Positions 39,495 to 48,652 of a stretch of 64,000 nucleotides of DNA are shown here, piece by piece. Origin of the DNA: Streptomyces cinereus (lineage in GTDB: Bacteria; Pseudomonadota; Gammaproteobacteria; Pseudomonadales; Moraxellaceae); assembly GCA_014647715.1 (NCBI GenBank), contig BMPS01000003.1, positions 1-64,000 on the forward strand, in the 5' to 3' direction. The notes under the pieces were generated by a model. The model was not told the origin of the DNA, made no database searches, and was given only the letters and a program-made list of their open reading frames with translations. The translations under genes and the position numbers were made by a program. Each line of letters begins with the position of its first letter. Within the stretch, counting starts at the first letter, position 1.

Positions 39495-39899
39495 TTAATT
39501 TTCGCTGTCAATTTTTGCCAAGCGCTCTAACACAAGCTTGGTATGCTCTGCCGCAACGCGATTTTTTTCAATCAGCTTTTGATTTTGTGCGGTAAAAATC
39601 TGTAATTGGTTTTGGGTTTGTTCGTATTCGGTACTTAGCATGTTGTGAGATTCGGCAAGTGACTGATAGCGCTGCTCAAGTGCTTGATACTCTTCGGCTT
39701 GTCTGGCAAGTTGTTGTTCCAAATTTTGCTGCAGTTCTTTGCTGTTATCGAGCTCAGCTTGTACCGCCTGCAGTTGATCTGCGGTAATGGTTGGCTGTGC
39801 TTTAATACGGGTTAGCTCGCTACTGGCGAATTGATATTTATCGCGAAGCTTAGTCAATGCGGTTTGTAGCTGGGTCAGTTGGTCAATTAGGGTGCTCAT
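39495..39899 (-). CDS. coiled-coil protein, ZapB-like (TIGR02449-type)
   Basis: 134 residues, almost all predicted coiled coil (LTQLQTALTKLRDKYQFAS, LEQQLARQAEEYQALEQRYQ). The last 35 residues (QIFTAQNQKLIEKNRVAAEH, then TKLVLERLAKID) resemble the small family found upstream of zapA in Pseudomonas and relatives, which are only about 70 residues; here the coil is about twice as long. Position before zapA suggests a role in Z-ring assembly; this is inference. Confidence 0.65.
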   Translation of the reverse strand: MSTLIDQLTQLQTALTKLRDKYQFASSELTRIKAQPTITADQLQAVQAELDNSKELQQNLEQQLARQAEEYQALEQRYQSLAESHNMLSTEYEQTQNQLQIFTAQNQKLIEKNRVAAEHTKLVLERLAKIDSEN

Positions 39900-40135
39900 G
39901 ATATGATGTCTAGTCAGTAATCGAGTGAATAATCAAGTAAATCATCAAGAGCGACGTGATGGACGCTCATTGACATGAATAGCAAAAGGCTTTCTTGGTA
40001 TAACTATGGCGTGAAGGCTTAAAATTTGAGTGATACTTATATTATTTTACCACTTTAATAATGCCATAGTTGACCGCATTAAGGCTAGTATTATCTCAAT
40101 GTTGATATAATTTTTTGTGAAAAAAGGGTAAAGCG

Positions 40136-40876
40136 ATGGATGATTATATTTCGGGTTGGCAAGATTGGACACAAGCATTTGAGGATTGGCACGACGTCAC
40201 CATTAGTGAGTTACATGGGCTAATCTCAGGGGTGCTAAGTGTATGTGATGCGCCAAGCGAGCAAGAGTGGCAACTGCTACTGACTGAGCTGAGCTTTACC
40301 GAGCTTGAGCCAAAAGCGTTAGAGATAGTGACCGAAGAGGGCGAGGATATGGTGGCGGTGTTAACCGATGATGCCGATAGCTATCAGTTTATGCCGTTGT
40401 TGCCCGATGATGACCATCCACTGTATGAGCGTTTGATGGCACTTAAGAACTGGGCAAATGGCTTTTTAACAGGCTTTGGCGTCACCGATAGTGCGCTACG
40501 TCCGGAAGAAAATAACCTATTTAATGACTTGGCAAAAATCGGCGCGCTGCGGGTTGATGCGTATGATGAGGCACTGCAAGGCACAGACAATGCTGAAGGC
40601 GAAGTTGAATATATGGAGTTACTTGAGTTTGTGCGCATGATTCCTGTGAGTGTGTCACAAGGGCGAGTGCGTAAATCAGTCGCTAAGTTGCCGCTCATCG
40701 CAGGATTTGCCATGAATCGCCCTGTGGGCAAAGCCCAAGAGATTGATGAGGAGCATTTGGATTTTATTGAGCAGCTACGGGATGATGAACTCGATTGGGA
40801 AGCAGAAAAAGAGACCAATGATGATTTTGTTACCCATATGGTCATTGATGCCATGACCGGTAAAAAGACGAATTGA
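40136..40876 (+). CDS. UPF0149 (YgfB/YecA) family protein
   Basis: The 246-residue acidic protein matches the UPF0149 family: SELHGLISGVLSVCDAPSEQ near the start, MALKNWANGFLTGFG in the middle, and EGEVEYMELLEFVRMIPVSV. It is longer than YgfB (about 190), with an extra acidic end. The function of the family is poorly known; in Pseudomonas the homologue affects antibiotic resistance gene expression. argE follows after 78 bases and pepP after that, a common ygfB-pepP arrangement with argE inserted. Confidence 0.85.
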   Translation: MDDYISGWQDWTQAFEDWHDVTISELHGLISGVLSVCDAPSEQEWQLLLTELSFTELEPKALEIVTEEGEDMVAVLTDDADSYQFMPLLPDDDHPLYERLMALKNWANGFLTGFGVTDSALRPEENNLFNDLAKIGALRVDAYDEALQGTDNAEGEVEYMELLEFVRMIPVSVSQGRVRKSVAKLPLIAGFAMNRPVGKAQEIDEEHLDFIEQLRDDELDWEAEKETNDDFVTHMVIDAMTGKKTN

Positions 40877-40954
40877 TGCTAATACCCGATTTCGACTAGA
40901 TTTACCCTGATAGGGTGTTTTAATGGTTTAAAATTTGAGAAAAATGGAACGACT

Positions 40955-42148
40955 ATGGGCTATCCATCCAACGCAGTAGACTGGTTAACAAAGCTGATTG
41001 GTTTTAACACTGTCAGTCGCTACTCCAATTTGCAATTGATTGAGTATGTGGCGGGCTATTGTGAGCAGTTGGGGTTGTCGCCACGTTTGACCTTTAATGC
41101 CGATAATACCAAAGCCAACCTCTTTGTGACTGTACCTGCGATGGCTAAGGGTGATACCGTCCTGACAGGGGGTTTTGTGTTTTCCGGGCATACTGATGTG
41201 GTGCCCGTTGATGGGCAGGCATGGGATACCGATCCGTTTGTGGCGACCATTATTGAAGATAAGCTATACGGGCGTGGGGCTTGTGATATGAAAGGCTTTA
41301 TTGCTTGCGTCTTAACCCTGTTGCCCTCTGTGGTGCAAGCAAGCCGCGATAAGAGGCTGGGCAAACCGATTCATCTGGCATTATCGTATGATGAGGAAGT
41401 GGGTTGTTTGGGTGCGCCATTACTGCTTGCGGATTTAAAAGTGCAAGGGATTAAGCCCGACTACTGTATCGTCGGTGAGCCGACCATGATGAAAATGGTC
41501 ACCGCGCATAAAGGCATCCAAGTGTATCGCTGCCGCGTGCATGGCAAATCGGTGCATTCATCGCTGACCCCGCAAGGCGTCAATGCCATCAGCTATGCCA
41601 GTAAAATTATCAATTTTATTGATACACTTGCCGAACAATTGCAACAACGTAACGACCAAGACATGGCGTTTGACGTACCATTTTCGACCTTGTCAGTGGG
41701 CACTATTACCGGCGGTACGGCAACCAATATCGTGCCCAACCTGTGCGAATTCACCTTTGATTACCGTAATTTGCCGCACATGAATGAAAGCCAAGTGATT
41801 GAGCCGATTCGCGCCTTTATCAAAACCCTTGAGCCTAAGATGCACGCGATTGACAGCGACACGGGCATTGAGCTAACTCGCAACGAAAATGTCCCTGCGA
41901 TGACCGATAAAGATAGCCAAGTCTTGCAACAGCTCATTGAAAATTTGGTGGATGAACAACATCGTCATAAAGTGGCGTATGCCACCGAAGGCGGGCAGTT
42001 TACCAATGCAGGTATTCCGACGGTGATTTGCGGACCTGGCGATATTGGCAATGCCCATAAAGCCAATGAGTTTGTCAGTCTAAACCAATTAGCAAAATGC
42101 GAAAGCTTCTTACAGCAAATTCTTCAACAATGCTGTGACAGCCATTAA
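40955..42148 (+). CDS. argE: acetylornithine deacetylase
   Basis: M20 metallopeptidase that removes acetate from N-acetylornithine in arginine synthesis. Metal ligands appear in FSGHTDVVPVDGQ, GRGACDMKGFIACVL and ALSYDEEVGCLGA with the catalytic Glu; VGEPTMMKMVTAHKG and the C-terminal ATEGGQFTNAGIPTVICGPG are also diagnostic for ArgE rather than DapE. Length 397 residues. The pepP ATG lies 16 bases after the stop, so the two are co-transcribed. Confidence 0.92.
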   Translation: MGYPSNAVDWLTKLIGFNTVSRYSNLQLIEYVAGYCEQLGLSPRLTFNADNTKANLFVTVPAMAKGDTVLTGGFVFSGHTDVVPVDGQAWDTDPFVATIIEDKLYGRGACDMKGFIACVLTLLPSVVQASRDKRLGKPIHLALSYDEEVGCLGAPLLLADLKVQGIKPDYCIVGEPTMMKMVTAHKGIQVYRCRVHGKSVHSSLTPQGVNAISYASKIINFIDTLAEQLQQRNDQDMAFDVPFSTLSVGTITGGTATNIVPNLCEFTFDYRNLPHMNESQVIEPIRAFIKTLEPKMHAIDSDTGIELTRNENVPAMTDKDSQVLQQLIENLVDEQHRHKVAYATEGGQFTNAGIPTVICGPGDIGNAHKANEFVSLNQLAKCESFLQQILQQCCDSH

Positions 42149-42164
42149 ATTTTTTGGAAATATC

Positions 42165-43514
42165 ATGTCAAATCAATTAACCATACAGTTGTTGCCAAAG
42201 CTTCCCCAAAGCGAATTTGCCAAACGCCGTGCCAAACTTGCTGAAGCCTTGCCAAACAATAGCATTGCGATTTTGCAAACGGCTCCCGCGCATATCCGCA
42301 ATAACGATGCTGAGTACAAATACCGCGCCGACAGCAGTTTTTTTTACCTGACTGGCTTTACCGAGCCAGAATCCGTCATGGTTTTGGAAAAAACTGACCA
42401 TGCCGTCAACTACACGTTATTTTTACGTGAGAAAGACAAACTACGTGAGATTTGGGATGGTAAACGGGTGGGGCTTGAGGGTGCAACTGCAGATTTTGGC
42501 GCGGATAAAGCGACTGCCATTGGCAGAATTGATGAGGTGATGCCAAATCTGATTTTTGGTAAAAAACACGTGTTTGCCCGCTTTAATAATGAGCTGATTG
42601 GCTGGCTTAATCAAGCCAAGCAACTGCAGCGCGGCGAAGGTGTGGTCGATACCGTCACCAATATTGACAGCCTTATCAATGAAATGCGGCTGATAAAAGA
42701 TGAGTCTGAAATTGCACGCATGAAAGTCGCCGCCCAAATCAGTGCTTACGGGCATATTCGCGCCATGCAAAGTGTGGCGCCTTTGATGCAAAAAAATCAG
42801 GGCAATGAAAGCAGACTGGAAGCTGAAGTTAATTATGCTTTTGCCCAATACGGCTGCGTACCCTCTTATAATAGTATCGTGGCTGGCGGGGACAATGCCA
42901 ACATTTTGCACTATGTCGAAAACGACCAACCGCTGCACGACGGCGACTTGGTGATGATAGATGCGGGCGCCGAATACCAACATTATGCAGGTGATATCAG
43001 CCGTACTTTTCCTGTGAGTGGCAAGTTCAGCGACGTGCAAAAACAGGTATATGACATTGTGTTAAATGCCAATATCGCCGCCATCAACAGCCTAAAAGCA
43101 GGTGAGCATGGCAAAATCCATCATGAAACTGCGCTTAAAGTACTGACCCAAGGCTTGATTGAGTTGGGAATTTTGACAGGCGATGTCGATGAGTTGATTG
43201 CTAATAAAGCCTACTTGCCGTTTTATATGCATGGCACAGGGCATTGGCTTGGATTAGATGTCCACGATGCAGGGCGCTATACTGGCGACGACGGCAAACC
43301 CAGAAAGCTTGAAAAAGGCATGGTAATTACCGTAGAGCCAGGCTTGTATTTTGCGCATGACAATGCATTAGTACCTAAGAAATATCGGGGTATAGGCATT
43401 CGGATTGAGGATGATGTGGTCATTACCGAGGGTGAGCCGCTGGTTCTTACCCGTGATGTGCCAAAAACAACGGCAGCAATTGAAGCGCTAATGCAGCAAA
43501 AAGTTGATTCATAG
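42165..43514 (+). CDS. pepP: Xaa-Pro aminopeptidase
   Basis: M24B metallopeptidase releasing an N-terminal residue next to proline. The N-terminal domain has YKYRADSSFFYLTGFTEPES; the catalytic part has LVMIDAGAEYQHYAGDISRT with two metal Asp, HGTGHWLGLDVHDAG with the His, and MVITVEPGLYF and GIRIEDDVVIT with the Glu ligands. I start at 42165 (GGA upstream), giving 449 residues, as in E. coli; an upstream in-frame start would overlap argE. Confidence 0.94.
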   Translation: MSNQLTIQLLPKLPQSEFAKRRAKLAEALPNNSIAILQTAPAHIRNNDAEYKYRADSSFFYLTGFTEPESVMVLEKTDHAVNYTLFLREKDKLREIWDGKRVGLEGATADFGADKATAIGRIDEVMPNLIFGKKHVFARFNNELIGWLNQAKQLQRGEGVVDTVTNIDSLINEMRLIKDESEIARMKVAAQISAYGHIRAMQSVAPLMQKNQGNESRLEAEVNYAFAQYGCVPSYNSIVAGGDNANILHYVENDQPLHDGDLVMIDAGAEYQHYAGDISRTFPVSGKFSDVQKQVYDIVLNANIAAINSLKAGEHGKIHHETALKVLTQGLIELGILTGDVDELIANKAYLPFYMHGTGHWLGLDVHDAGRYTGDDGKPRKLEKGMVITVEPGLYFAHDNALVPKKYRGIGIRIEDDVVITEGEPLVLTRDVPKTTAAIEALMQQKVDS

Positions 43515-43575
43515 ATATCATCCATACCTATATGGACAGCTGAGCTTTGTATGATATAAACCTAGATGAGACAAA

Positions 43576-43606
43576 CAAAAAAAGCCCAAGACAACTGGGC
43601 TTTTTT
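43576..43606. terminator. terminator between pepP and the ArsC-like gene
   Basis: AAAAAAGCCCA pairs with TGGGCTTTTTT; works for both convergent genes. Confidence 0.88.
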
Positions 43607-43629
43607 AGGGTCAATCGTTTATCGGCATT

Positions 43630-44103
43630 TTAGGCATCCGCTGATGGATGTGCCAAATGTTCGATTTTATCTTCGGGCAAGTTTGTCAATAAATGAATAC
43701 GCTGAGAGAGTTGGCGTAATACTTGACTAAAGGCGGCTTTTTCCACCTCACTATCGGCTGATACACTTTCAGTGTCATTGATATGCCAATGTGCGGTTAG
43801 TGGGAATTTGCCATCAATGTCCGCATGTTGCTGTAAAGAATTGCACAGCCCAATCACCAAATCAATCTTTGGCGCGTTGTCTTGTAAAAACTGCTTGACG
43901 GATTTGGGCGCTAAGCCTGTGACGTCATAACCTTCTTGTTTTAATACCTCAAGCGTGAATGGATGCGCGCTAGGGGATGGCTCAACGCCTGCGCTATAGG
44001 CTACAAAACGGTCACTGCCAATTTTATTCAAAATCGCTTCTGCCATTAGGCTACGGCTAGCATTGTGCTTGCACAAGAACAACACGTTATAAGGCTGCGT
44101 CAT
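43630..44103 (-). CDS. low-molecular-weight phosphatase / ArsC-type arsenate reductase-like protein
   Basis: The N-terminal P-loop YNVLFLCKHNASRSLMAEAI fits the CX5R(S) active site of the low-molecular-weight phosphatase fold, used by thioredoxin-linked ArsC; the acid loop would be AHWHINDTE near 115-125. The loop differs from the usual C-x-x-NSARS, so arsenate reduction is not certain. Start at 44103 is set by AAGGGA 7 bases upstream (157 residues). No ars operon genes (arsB, arsR) are adjacent. Confidence 0.72.
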   Translation of the reverse strand: MTQPYNVLFLCKHNASRSLMAEAILNKIGSDRFVAYSAGVEPSPSAHPFTLEVLKQEGYDVTGLAPKSVKQFLQDNAPKIDLVIGLCNSLQQHADIDGKFPLTAHWHINDTESVSADSEVEKAAFSQVLRQLSQRIHLLTNLPEDKIEHLAHPSADA

Positions 44104-44142
44104 CAATAAATCCCTTGTCATTATTCTGCGAACGGTCAGCAC

Positions 44143-44539
44143 GTTTGGGCGTGCAATTTTTGAAAATGAAATTTTACCTTTAATGGCAAAAAATTGCTAT
44201 CAAAATCCTTACACTTGTGCAAGTTAAAACCGTTGACATTAACCGCTTGGTTTTGCCAGCAATTCGATATCAAATAGGTTAAAAAATTATTGATTCCAAA
44301 AAGTAATATTTAGTATAAAAATAATTTACGTTAAATGAATGTTAAAAATAATCATCATAACCCATTGATGTTATTGTGTTTTAGACAATCCTAAAAAAAT
44401 AATGACTGACTTATATAACTTTTGGTTGGGTTTTGTGAAAAGAAAGTTTGACATTAACTATTGATTCATGAAAAATCTACATACTGCAAGATTCTCGTTG
44501 CAATTTTTTCATTTAATCACATTCGACTAGGGAGGGATT
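44143..44539. other. intergenic region upstream of the NSS transporter
   Basis: AT-rich with no promoter I would defend. GGGAGGG before 44540 is a strong ribosome site. No RNA gene or repeat recognised. Confidence 0.35.
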
Positions 44540-45934
44540 ATGAGCACTAATCACAAGTCGTCTCATTCCCAGTGGAGCTCAAAGATTGGGTTTTTAATGG
44601 CTGCCGTGGGTTCTGCGGTCGGTCTTGGCAGTATTTGGAAGTTTCCTTACATGACAGGCGATAGCGGTGGCTCGGCATTTGTTATCGTGTTTATTATCAG
44701 TATCGCGCTTATTGGTTTTCCAGTGTTGGTCACTGAATGGCTGATTGGTCGACGTGGTCAAAGTAACCCAGCGGCAAGTTTTCGCAAAGCGGCAGTTGCC
44801 AATAACACCTCACCTGCGTGGAGTCTGCTCGGCTACTTTGGTATTTTAGCCGCTTTTATGATTTTGTCATTTTATAGTGTGATTGGCGGCTGGTCGCTTA
44901 ATTACACCTTAAAAGCGGGTATCAATGCTTTTGGTGGTCTCAATGCCGATGCCACTGGCAAAATTTTTGAGACGATGTTAGCCAATCCAACCGAAATGAC
45001 GTTGTGGCACACGGCGTTTATGGGCTTGACGGCGCTAATTGTTGCAGGTGGTGTATCAGCAGGTATTGAGAAAGCATCAAAAATCATGATGCCTGCGTTA
45101 GCTTTTATCCTCTTATTTATCGTGGGATATAACGCGATTAATATGGATTTTGCCAAAGGCGCAGAGTTTTTGTTTAAGTTTGACTTGCAGCGTATGCAGG
45201 AAGTTGGCGTGGGTAAAGTACTGATGGCGGCGCTAGGACATGCGTTCTTCTGTCTATCACTGGGTATGGCGATCATGGTGAGTTATGGTTCATACCTAAA
45301 ACAAGATGTGGATTTATTGGCAACCGCGCGCACGGTGATTATTTGGGATATTATCTTCTCATTGGCGGCAGGTCTTGCGATTTTCCCGATTTTATTTAGC
45401 AATCATCTTGATCCAGCGGCAGGTCCCGGTTTGGTGTTTGTGACCTTGCCAATTGCCTTTGGTCAAATGAGCCTAGGTGTGGTGGTAGGTACTTTATTCT
45501 TCTTGTTATTGACTTTTGCGGCATTGACGTCGTCGATTTCAATTCTTGAGCCCATTGTCGAATTCTTAGAAGAAAAAACCCCAATGAGCCGTAAAATCTG
45601 CACGATAGTAGGGGCAGTGGCAACGTGGGCAGTGGGTGTACTTGCGTTATTGTCATTCAATAAATTGTCTGATTTTGCGGTATTTACTATCCACAAAAAC
45701 GGTAAAGACATCCCACAAGGTATCTTTGACGCGCTAGATTATACGTCCAGTAAAATCATGCTACCTTTGATTGGTTTGGGTACCATTATCCTTATTGGCT
45801 GGTTTATCAACCAAGAATCGGTAAAACGTGAATTGGGGCTAGATGGCATGAAATGGACCATTTGGCAAATTGTGGTAAAATTTGTCGCACCGATTGGTAT
45901 CATCGCTGTATTTTTAACGGAGTTACTGGGTTAA
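44540..45934 (+). CDS. sodium-dependent transporter, NSS/SNF family
   Basis: 464 residues and about 11-12 membrane helices. The signature WSSKIGFLMAAVGSAVGLGS followed by IWKFPYMTGDSGGSAFVIVF is the unwound first helix that binds Na+ and substrate in LeuT-fold NSS transporters. It probably imports an amino acid with Na+, substrate unknown. It has a strong ribosome site, its own terminator, and no metabolic partner next to it. Confidence 0.92.
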   Translation: MSTNHKSSHSQWSSKIGFLMAAVGSAVGLGSIWKFPYMTGDSGGSAFVIVFIISIALIGFPVLVTEWLIGRRGQSNPAASFRKAAVANNTSPAWSLLGYFGILAAFMILSFYSVIGGWSLNYTLKAGINAFGGLNADATGKIFETMLANPTEMTLWHTAFMGLTALIVAGGVSAGIEKASKIMMPALAFILLFIVGYNAINMDFAKGAEFLFKFDLQRMQEVGVGKVLMAALGHAFFCLSLGMAIMVSYGSYLKQDVDLLATARTVIIWDIIFSLAAGLAIFPILFSNHLDPAAGPGLVFVTLPIAFGQMSLGVVVGTLFFLLLTFAALTSSISILEPIVEFLEEKTPMSRKICTIVGAVATWAVGVLALLSFNKLSDFAVFTIHKNGKDIPQGIFDALDYTSSKIMLPLIGLGTIILIGWFINQESVKRELGLDGMKWTIWQIVVKFVAPIGIIAVFLTELLG

Positions 45935-45982
45935 TCCCAATAGCTTTATCCCCATCGTTTTATGTAGTTAATTGCTCACAAT

Positions 45983-46010
45983 AAAAAACCCCGGATCATC
46001 GGGGTTTTTT
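45983..46010. terminator. terminator between the NSS transporter and the aminotransferase
   Basis: AAAAAACCCCG pairs with CGGGGTTTTTT; bidirectional. Confidence 0.88.
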
Positions 46011-46024
46011 GTTTCAATGAAACA

Positions 46025-47710
46025 TTAATCAGTGCCATATTCTTGGCGTTTTGTGGCAAAAAAGCGCTCAAGTCGATCCATCGCTTCATGCAAATCTGAT
46101 GCATTGGGCAAAAATACCACGCGAAAATGGTCAGGCGCATGCCAGTTAAAGCCCGTACCTTGTACCATCAATACTTTTTCTTGCAGTAATAATTCCATCA
46201 TAAACTGCATATCATCTTCGATTGGATAAATGTCACGGTCAATTTTTGGGAAACAATAAAACGCCCCTTGTGGCATGGTGCATGAGATACCTTTAATGGC
46301 GTTTAGGCGCTCGATAGCGATGTTGCGCTGCTGATACAGGCGACCGGTTGGTGCAGTCAAGGCTTGCATACTTTGATAACCACCCATCGCCGTTTGAATC
46401 GCGTATTGTGAAGGGACATTGGCACACAGCCGCATCGATGAGAGCATGGTTAACCCTTCGATAAAATCAGCCGCATGGTGTTTTTTACCCGATAACATCA
46501 TCCAGCCTGAGCGAAAACCTGCGATACGGTGCGACTTTGACAAGCCGTTGTACGAGATAACCAAGCAGTTTTTGGCAAGGGTGCACATCGGTACATGCAC
46601 GGCATCATCATACAGCACGCGGTCATAAATCTCATCCGCCATCAGCACAAGCCCATGTTTTTCTGCCAGTGCCACGATTTTTTTTAAATTTTCGGTAGAA
46701 TAAAGCGCGCCTGTTGGGTTGTTTGGGTTGATGACCACAATGCCTTTGGTGCGCTCATTGATTTTGCTTTCGATATCAGCAATATCTGGCTGCCAGTTGT
46801 CGGCTTCATTACATAAATAATGAACCGCTTTACCCCCTGCCAAATTCGTCGCCGCTGTCCAAAGCGGGTAGTCAGGCATAGGAATCAGCACTTCATCGCC
46901 ATCATCCAGTAACGCTTGCATGGTCATCACAATCAGTTCAGAGACGCCGTTGCCCAAATACACATCGGCAACGTCTACGGCTTCTAACAATCCTTTGGCT
47001 TGATAATACTGCAAAATCGCTTTACGCGCGGCAAAAATCCCTTGAGAGTCTGAATAGCCAATTGCATTGGGCAAATTCATCGCCACATCTGATAAAATCT
47101 CTTGCGGCGCTTCAAACCCAAACGGGGCAGGGTTGCCGACATTGAGTTTGATGATTTTATGACCTTGTGTCTCCATGCGGTTGGCAGTTTGTAGCAAAGG
47201 ACCGCGAATGTCATAGCACACGTTTTGCAGTTTATTGGATTTGTTCAAAGTTTTCATGGTAGATACATCACTACTAGGTTTGGGATTGGGTTTGGGATTA
47301 GGTTTGGGATTAGGTTTGGGATGGCTGGGTTGAAAAGTGGTAGCAGCGGGCGTCGTCGGTTGAGTGGTTTGACCCTGCCACGGATTCGCTTGATTGGCAT
47401 CGCTTGGTGCTTGTGCTATAGTAGTATCATTGACCGTATGCGCTGCTAACGCTTGGGTGTTGACGTTATGACTTTCCACCCCAGTACCTGATAGCAAATA
47501 GCTTTCGCTGCACCCTAACAGACTGGCAAGCACCGGCAGTTTATTGGACACGATGCCATTGGAGCCGCGCTCCCAATTAGAAATCGCGGCACGGCTAACT
47601 TTAGCACCAGCTTGGGTCATTAAATCGGCAAGTTCAGCAGTGGTCAAACCTTTGCTTTTACGCAGCTGCGTCAAGCGTTGTCCAGCCGATAGTTTAGCGT
47701 CAGTGAGCAT
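46025..47710 (-). CDS. XRE helix-turn-helix / AlaA-type alanine aminotransferase fusion
   Basis: About 561 residues. The first 75 are a XRE-type DNA-binding domain (GQRLTQLRKSKGLTTAELAD, VSRAAISNWERGSN, LLGCSESYLL). A low-complexity linker (about 85-155) includes repeated PNPK units. From about 158 comes a full PLP aminotransferase close to E. coli AlaA: YDIRGPLLQTANRMETQGHK, INPNNPTGALYS, the PLP lysine in SYNGLSKSHRIAGFRSGW, and VVFLPN. It should make alanine from pyruvate and glutamate while perhaps controlling transcription. A perfect palindrome lies upstream. The start is uncertain (ATG 47710 or TTG 47737). Confidence 0.85.
   Translation of the reverse strand: MLTDAKLSAGQRLTQLRKSKGLTTAELADLMTQAGAKVSRAAISNWERGSNGIVSNKLPVLASLLGCSESYLLSGTGVESHNVNTQALAAHTVNDTTIAQAPSDANQANPWQGQTTQPTTPAATTFQPSHPKPNPKPNPKPNPKPSSDVSTMKTLNKSNKLQNVCYDIRGPLLQTANRMETQGHKIIKLNVGNPAPFGFEAPQEILSDVAMNLPNAIGYSDSQGIFAARKAILQYYQAKGLLEAVDVADVYLGNGVSELIVMTMQALLDDGDEVLIPMPDYPLWTAATNLAGGKAVHYLCNEADNWQPDIADIESKINERTKGIVVINPNNPTGALYSTENLKKIVALAEKHGLVLMADEIYDRVLYDDAVHVPMCTLAKNCLVISYNGLSKSHRIAGFRSGWMMLSGKKHHAADFIEGLTMLSSMRLCANVPSQYAIQTAMGGYQSMQALTAPTGRLYQQRNIAIERLNAIKGISCTMPQGAFYCFPKIDRDIYPIEDDMQFMMELLLQEKVLMVQGTGFNWHAPDHFRVVFLPNASDLHEAMDRLERFFATKRQEYGTD
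47279..47322. repeat. 12-base tandem repeat coding for PNPK units
   Basis: Units at 47279-47290, 47291-47302 and 47303-47314 plus a partial unit to 47322, of the type TTTGGGATTAGG (one base differs in the first). It is in frame in the linker of the HTH-aminotransferase, so copy-number change would only alter linker length. Confidence 0.85.
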
Positions 47711-47753
47711 AGCGGGGGAATTCCGTTTGAATATCAATGAATTTTATCAATAT

Positions 47754-47774
47754 TTTGTCAGAAATACTGACAAA
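47754..47774. promoter_or_regulatory. perfect palindrome upstream of the HTH-aminotransferase gene
   Basis: TTTGTCAG and CTGACAAA around a five-base centre, 44 bases before the ATG at 47710 and in the gap shared with gpx. Its form fits a dimeric XRE repressor operator; autoregulation is inferred. Confidence 0.6.
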
Positions 47775-47898
47775 GTTAAAGTATAAATATGGGCGGATAA
47801 CTGCCAATAGATAAACTACGCTTATCAGTATAATAATGCAAGAAAAACTTACAATTTTTTAACTAACAACTTTTTAACTAACAACAAGGAGATTTGCT

Positions 47899-48390
47899 AT
47901 GGAAGATTTTTATCAATTATCCGCGACCGATATTCGAGGTCAGCTATTTGATTTTGACACCCTTAGAGGTAAAGTCGTATTGATTGTAAATACCGCGAGC
48001 AAATGCGGTTTTACCCCACAGTTTGAAGGCTTAGAAAAGCTATACCAAGCTTATAAAGACCAAGGGTTGGTGGTGTTGGGTTTTCCCTGCAACCAATTTG
48101 GTCAGCAAGATCCCGGCAGTGAAGCGCAAATTAGTGAGTTTTGCCAAATCAATTATGGCGTGACCTTTCCGATGATGGCGAAAGTTGACGTCAATGGTAA
48201 AGACACCCATCCTGTTTATCAGTTTTTAAAATCACAGCCACAGGGCAAGGGTATGTTGGGTGACGCCATCAAATGGAACTTTACCAAGTTTTTAGTTGAT
48301 GCACACGGCAGAGTCGTAGATCGTTTTGCACCGACCAAAGCCCCCCAAGACCTTGAGGCGGATATCAAAGCATTACTGGCGCAACCGTGA
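47899..48390 (+). CDS. gpx: glutathione peroxidase family protein
   Basis: A 163-residue thiol peroxidase of the GPx fold reducing H2O2 and organic peroxides. The peroxidatic Cys36 is in [12 protein letters not shown], with [13 protein letters not shown] (Gln) and the Trp/Asn in [11 protein letters not shown] forming the usual catalytic set. It uses cysteine, not selenocysteine; many such bacterial enzymes work with thioredoxin. AAGGAG before the ATG is a clear ribosome site. It is divergent from the aminotransferase fusion. Confidence 0.94.
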   Translation: MEDFYQLSATDIRGQLFDFDTLRGKVVLIVNTASKCGFTPQFEGLEKLYQAYKDQGLVVLGFPCNQFGQQDPGSEAQISEFCQINYGVTFPMMAKVDVNGKDTHPVYQFLKSQPQGKGMLGDAIKWNFTKFLVDAHGRVVDRFAPTKAPQDLEADIKALLAQP

Positions 48391-48412
48391 GAAAAGGCGG
48401 AAGAGAAAAAAT

Positions 48413-48446
48413 AAAAAGGATTTAATTGGGGGAATTAAATCCTTTG
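48413..48446. terminator. long hairpin after gpx
   Basis: AAGGATTTAATT pairs perfectly over 12 bases with AATTAAATCCTT around a five-G loop. The T-run is short on the plus side and longer on the minus side. Confidence 0.55.
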
Positions 48447-48608
48447 GGTGACAAGCGATAGAGACATTGTTATTATTGTTATCTTATTATTCTTATTGTT
48501 AGCTATGACCTTGCTGGCCATGTAGGTATGATAAGGTTTTTATGTGACAACCACATGACATGCTCAGCAAAATTTTTTAAAAATTTTAATATTTGCCAAA
48601 AAAAATCG

Positions 48609-48636
48609 TTGACAGCAAAAATAAATTCTCTATAAT
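48609..48636 (+). promoter_or_regulatory. consensus sigma-70 promoter of the tRNA-Val/tRNA-Asp pair
   Basis: TTGACA at 48609-48614 and TATAAT at 48631-48636, 16 bases apart, 16 bases before tRNA-Val. Confidence 0.88.
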
Positions 48637-48652
48637 ACCCACCACAGACGAT

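Noticed and set aside
47279-47322. CRISPR-like short repeats
   Set aside because: Units are 12 bases, contiguous and without spacers, and lie in coding frame; no cas gene is present.
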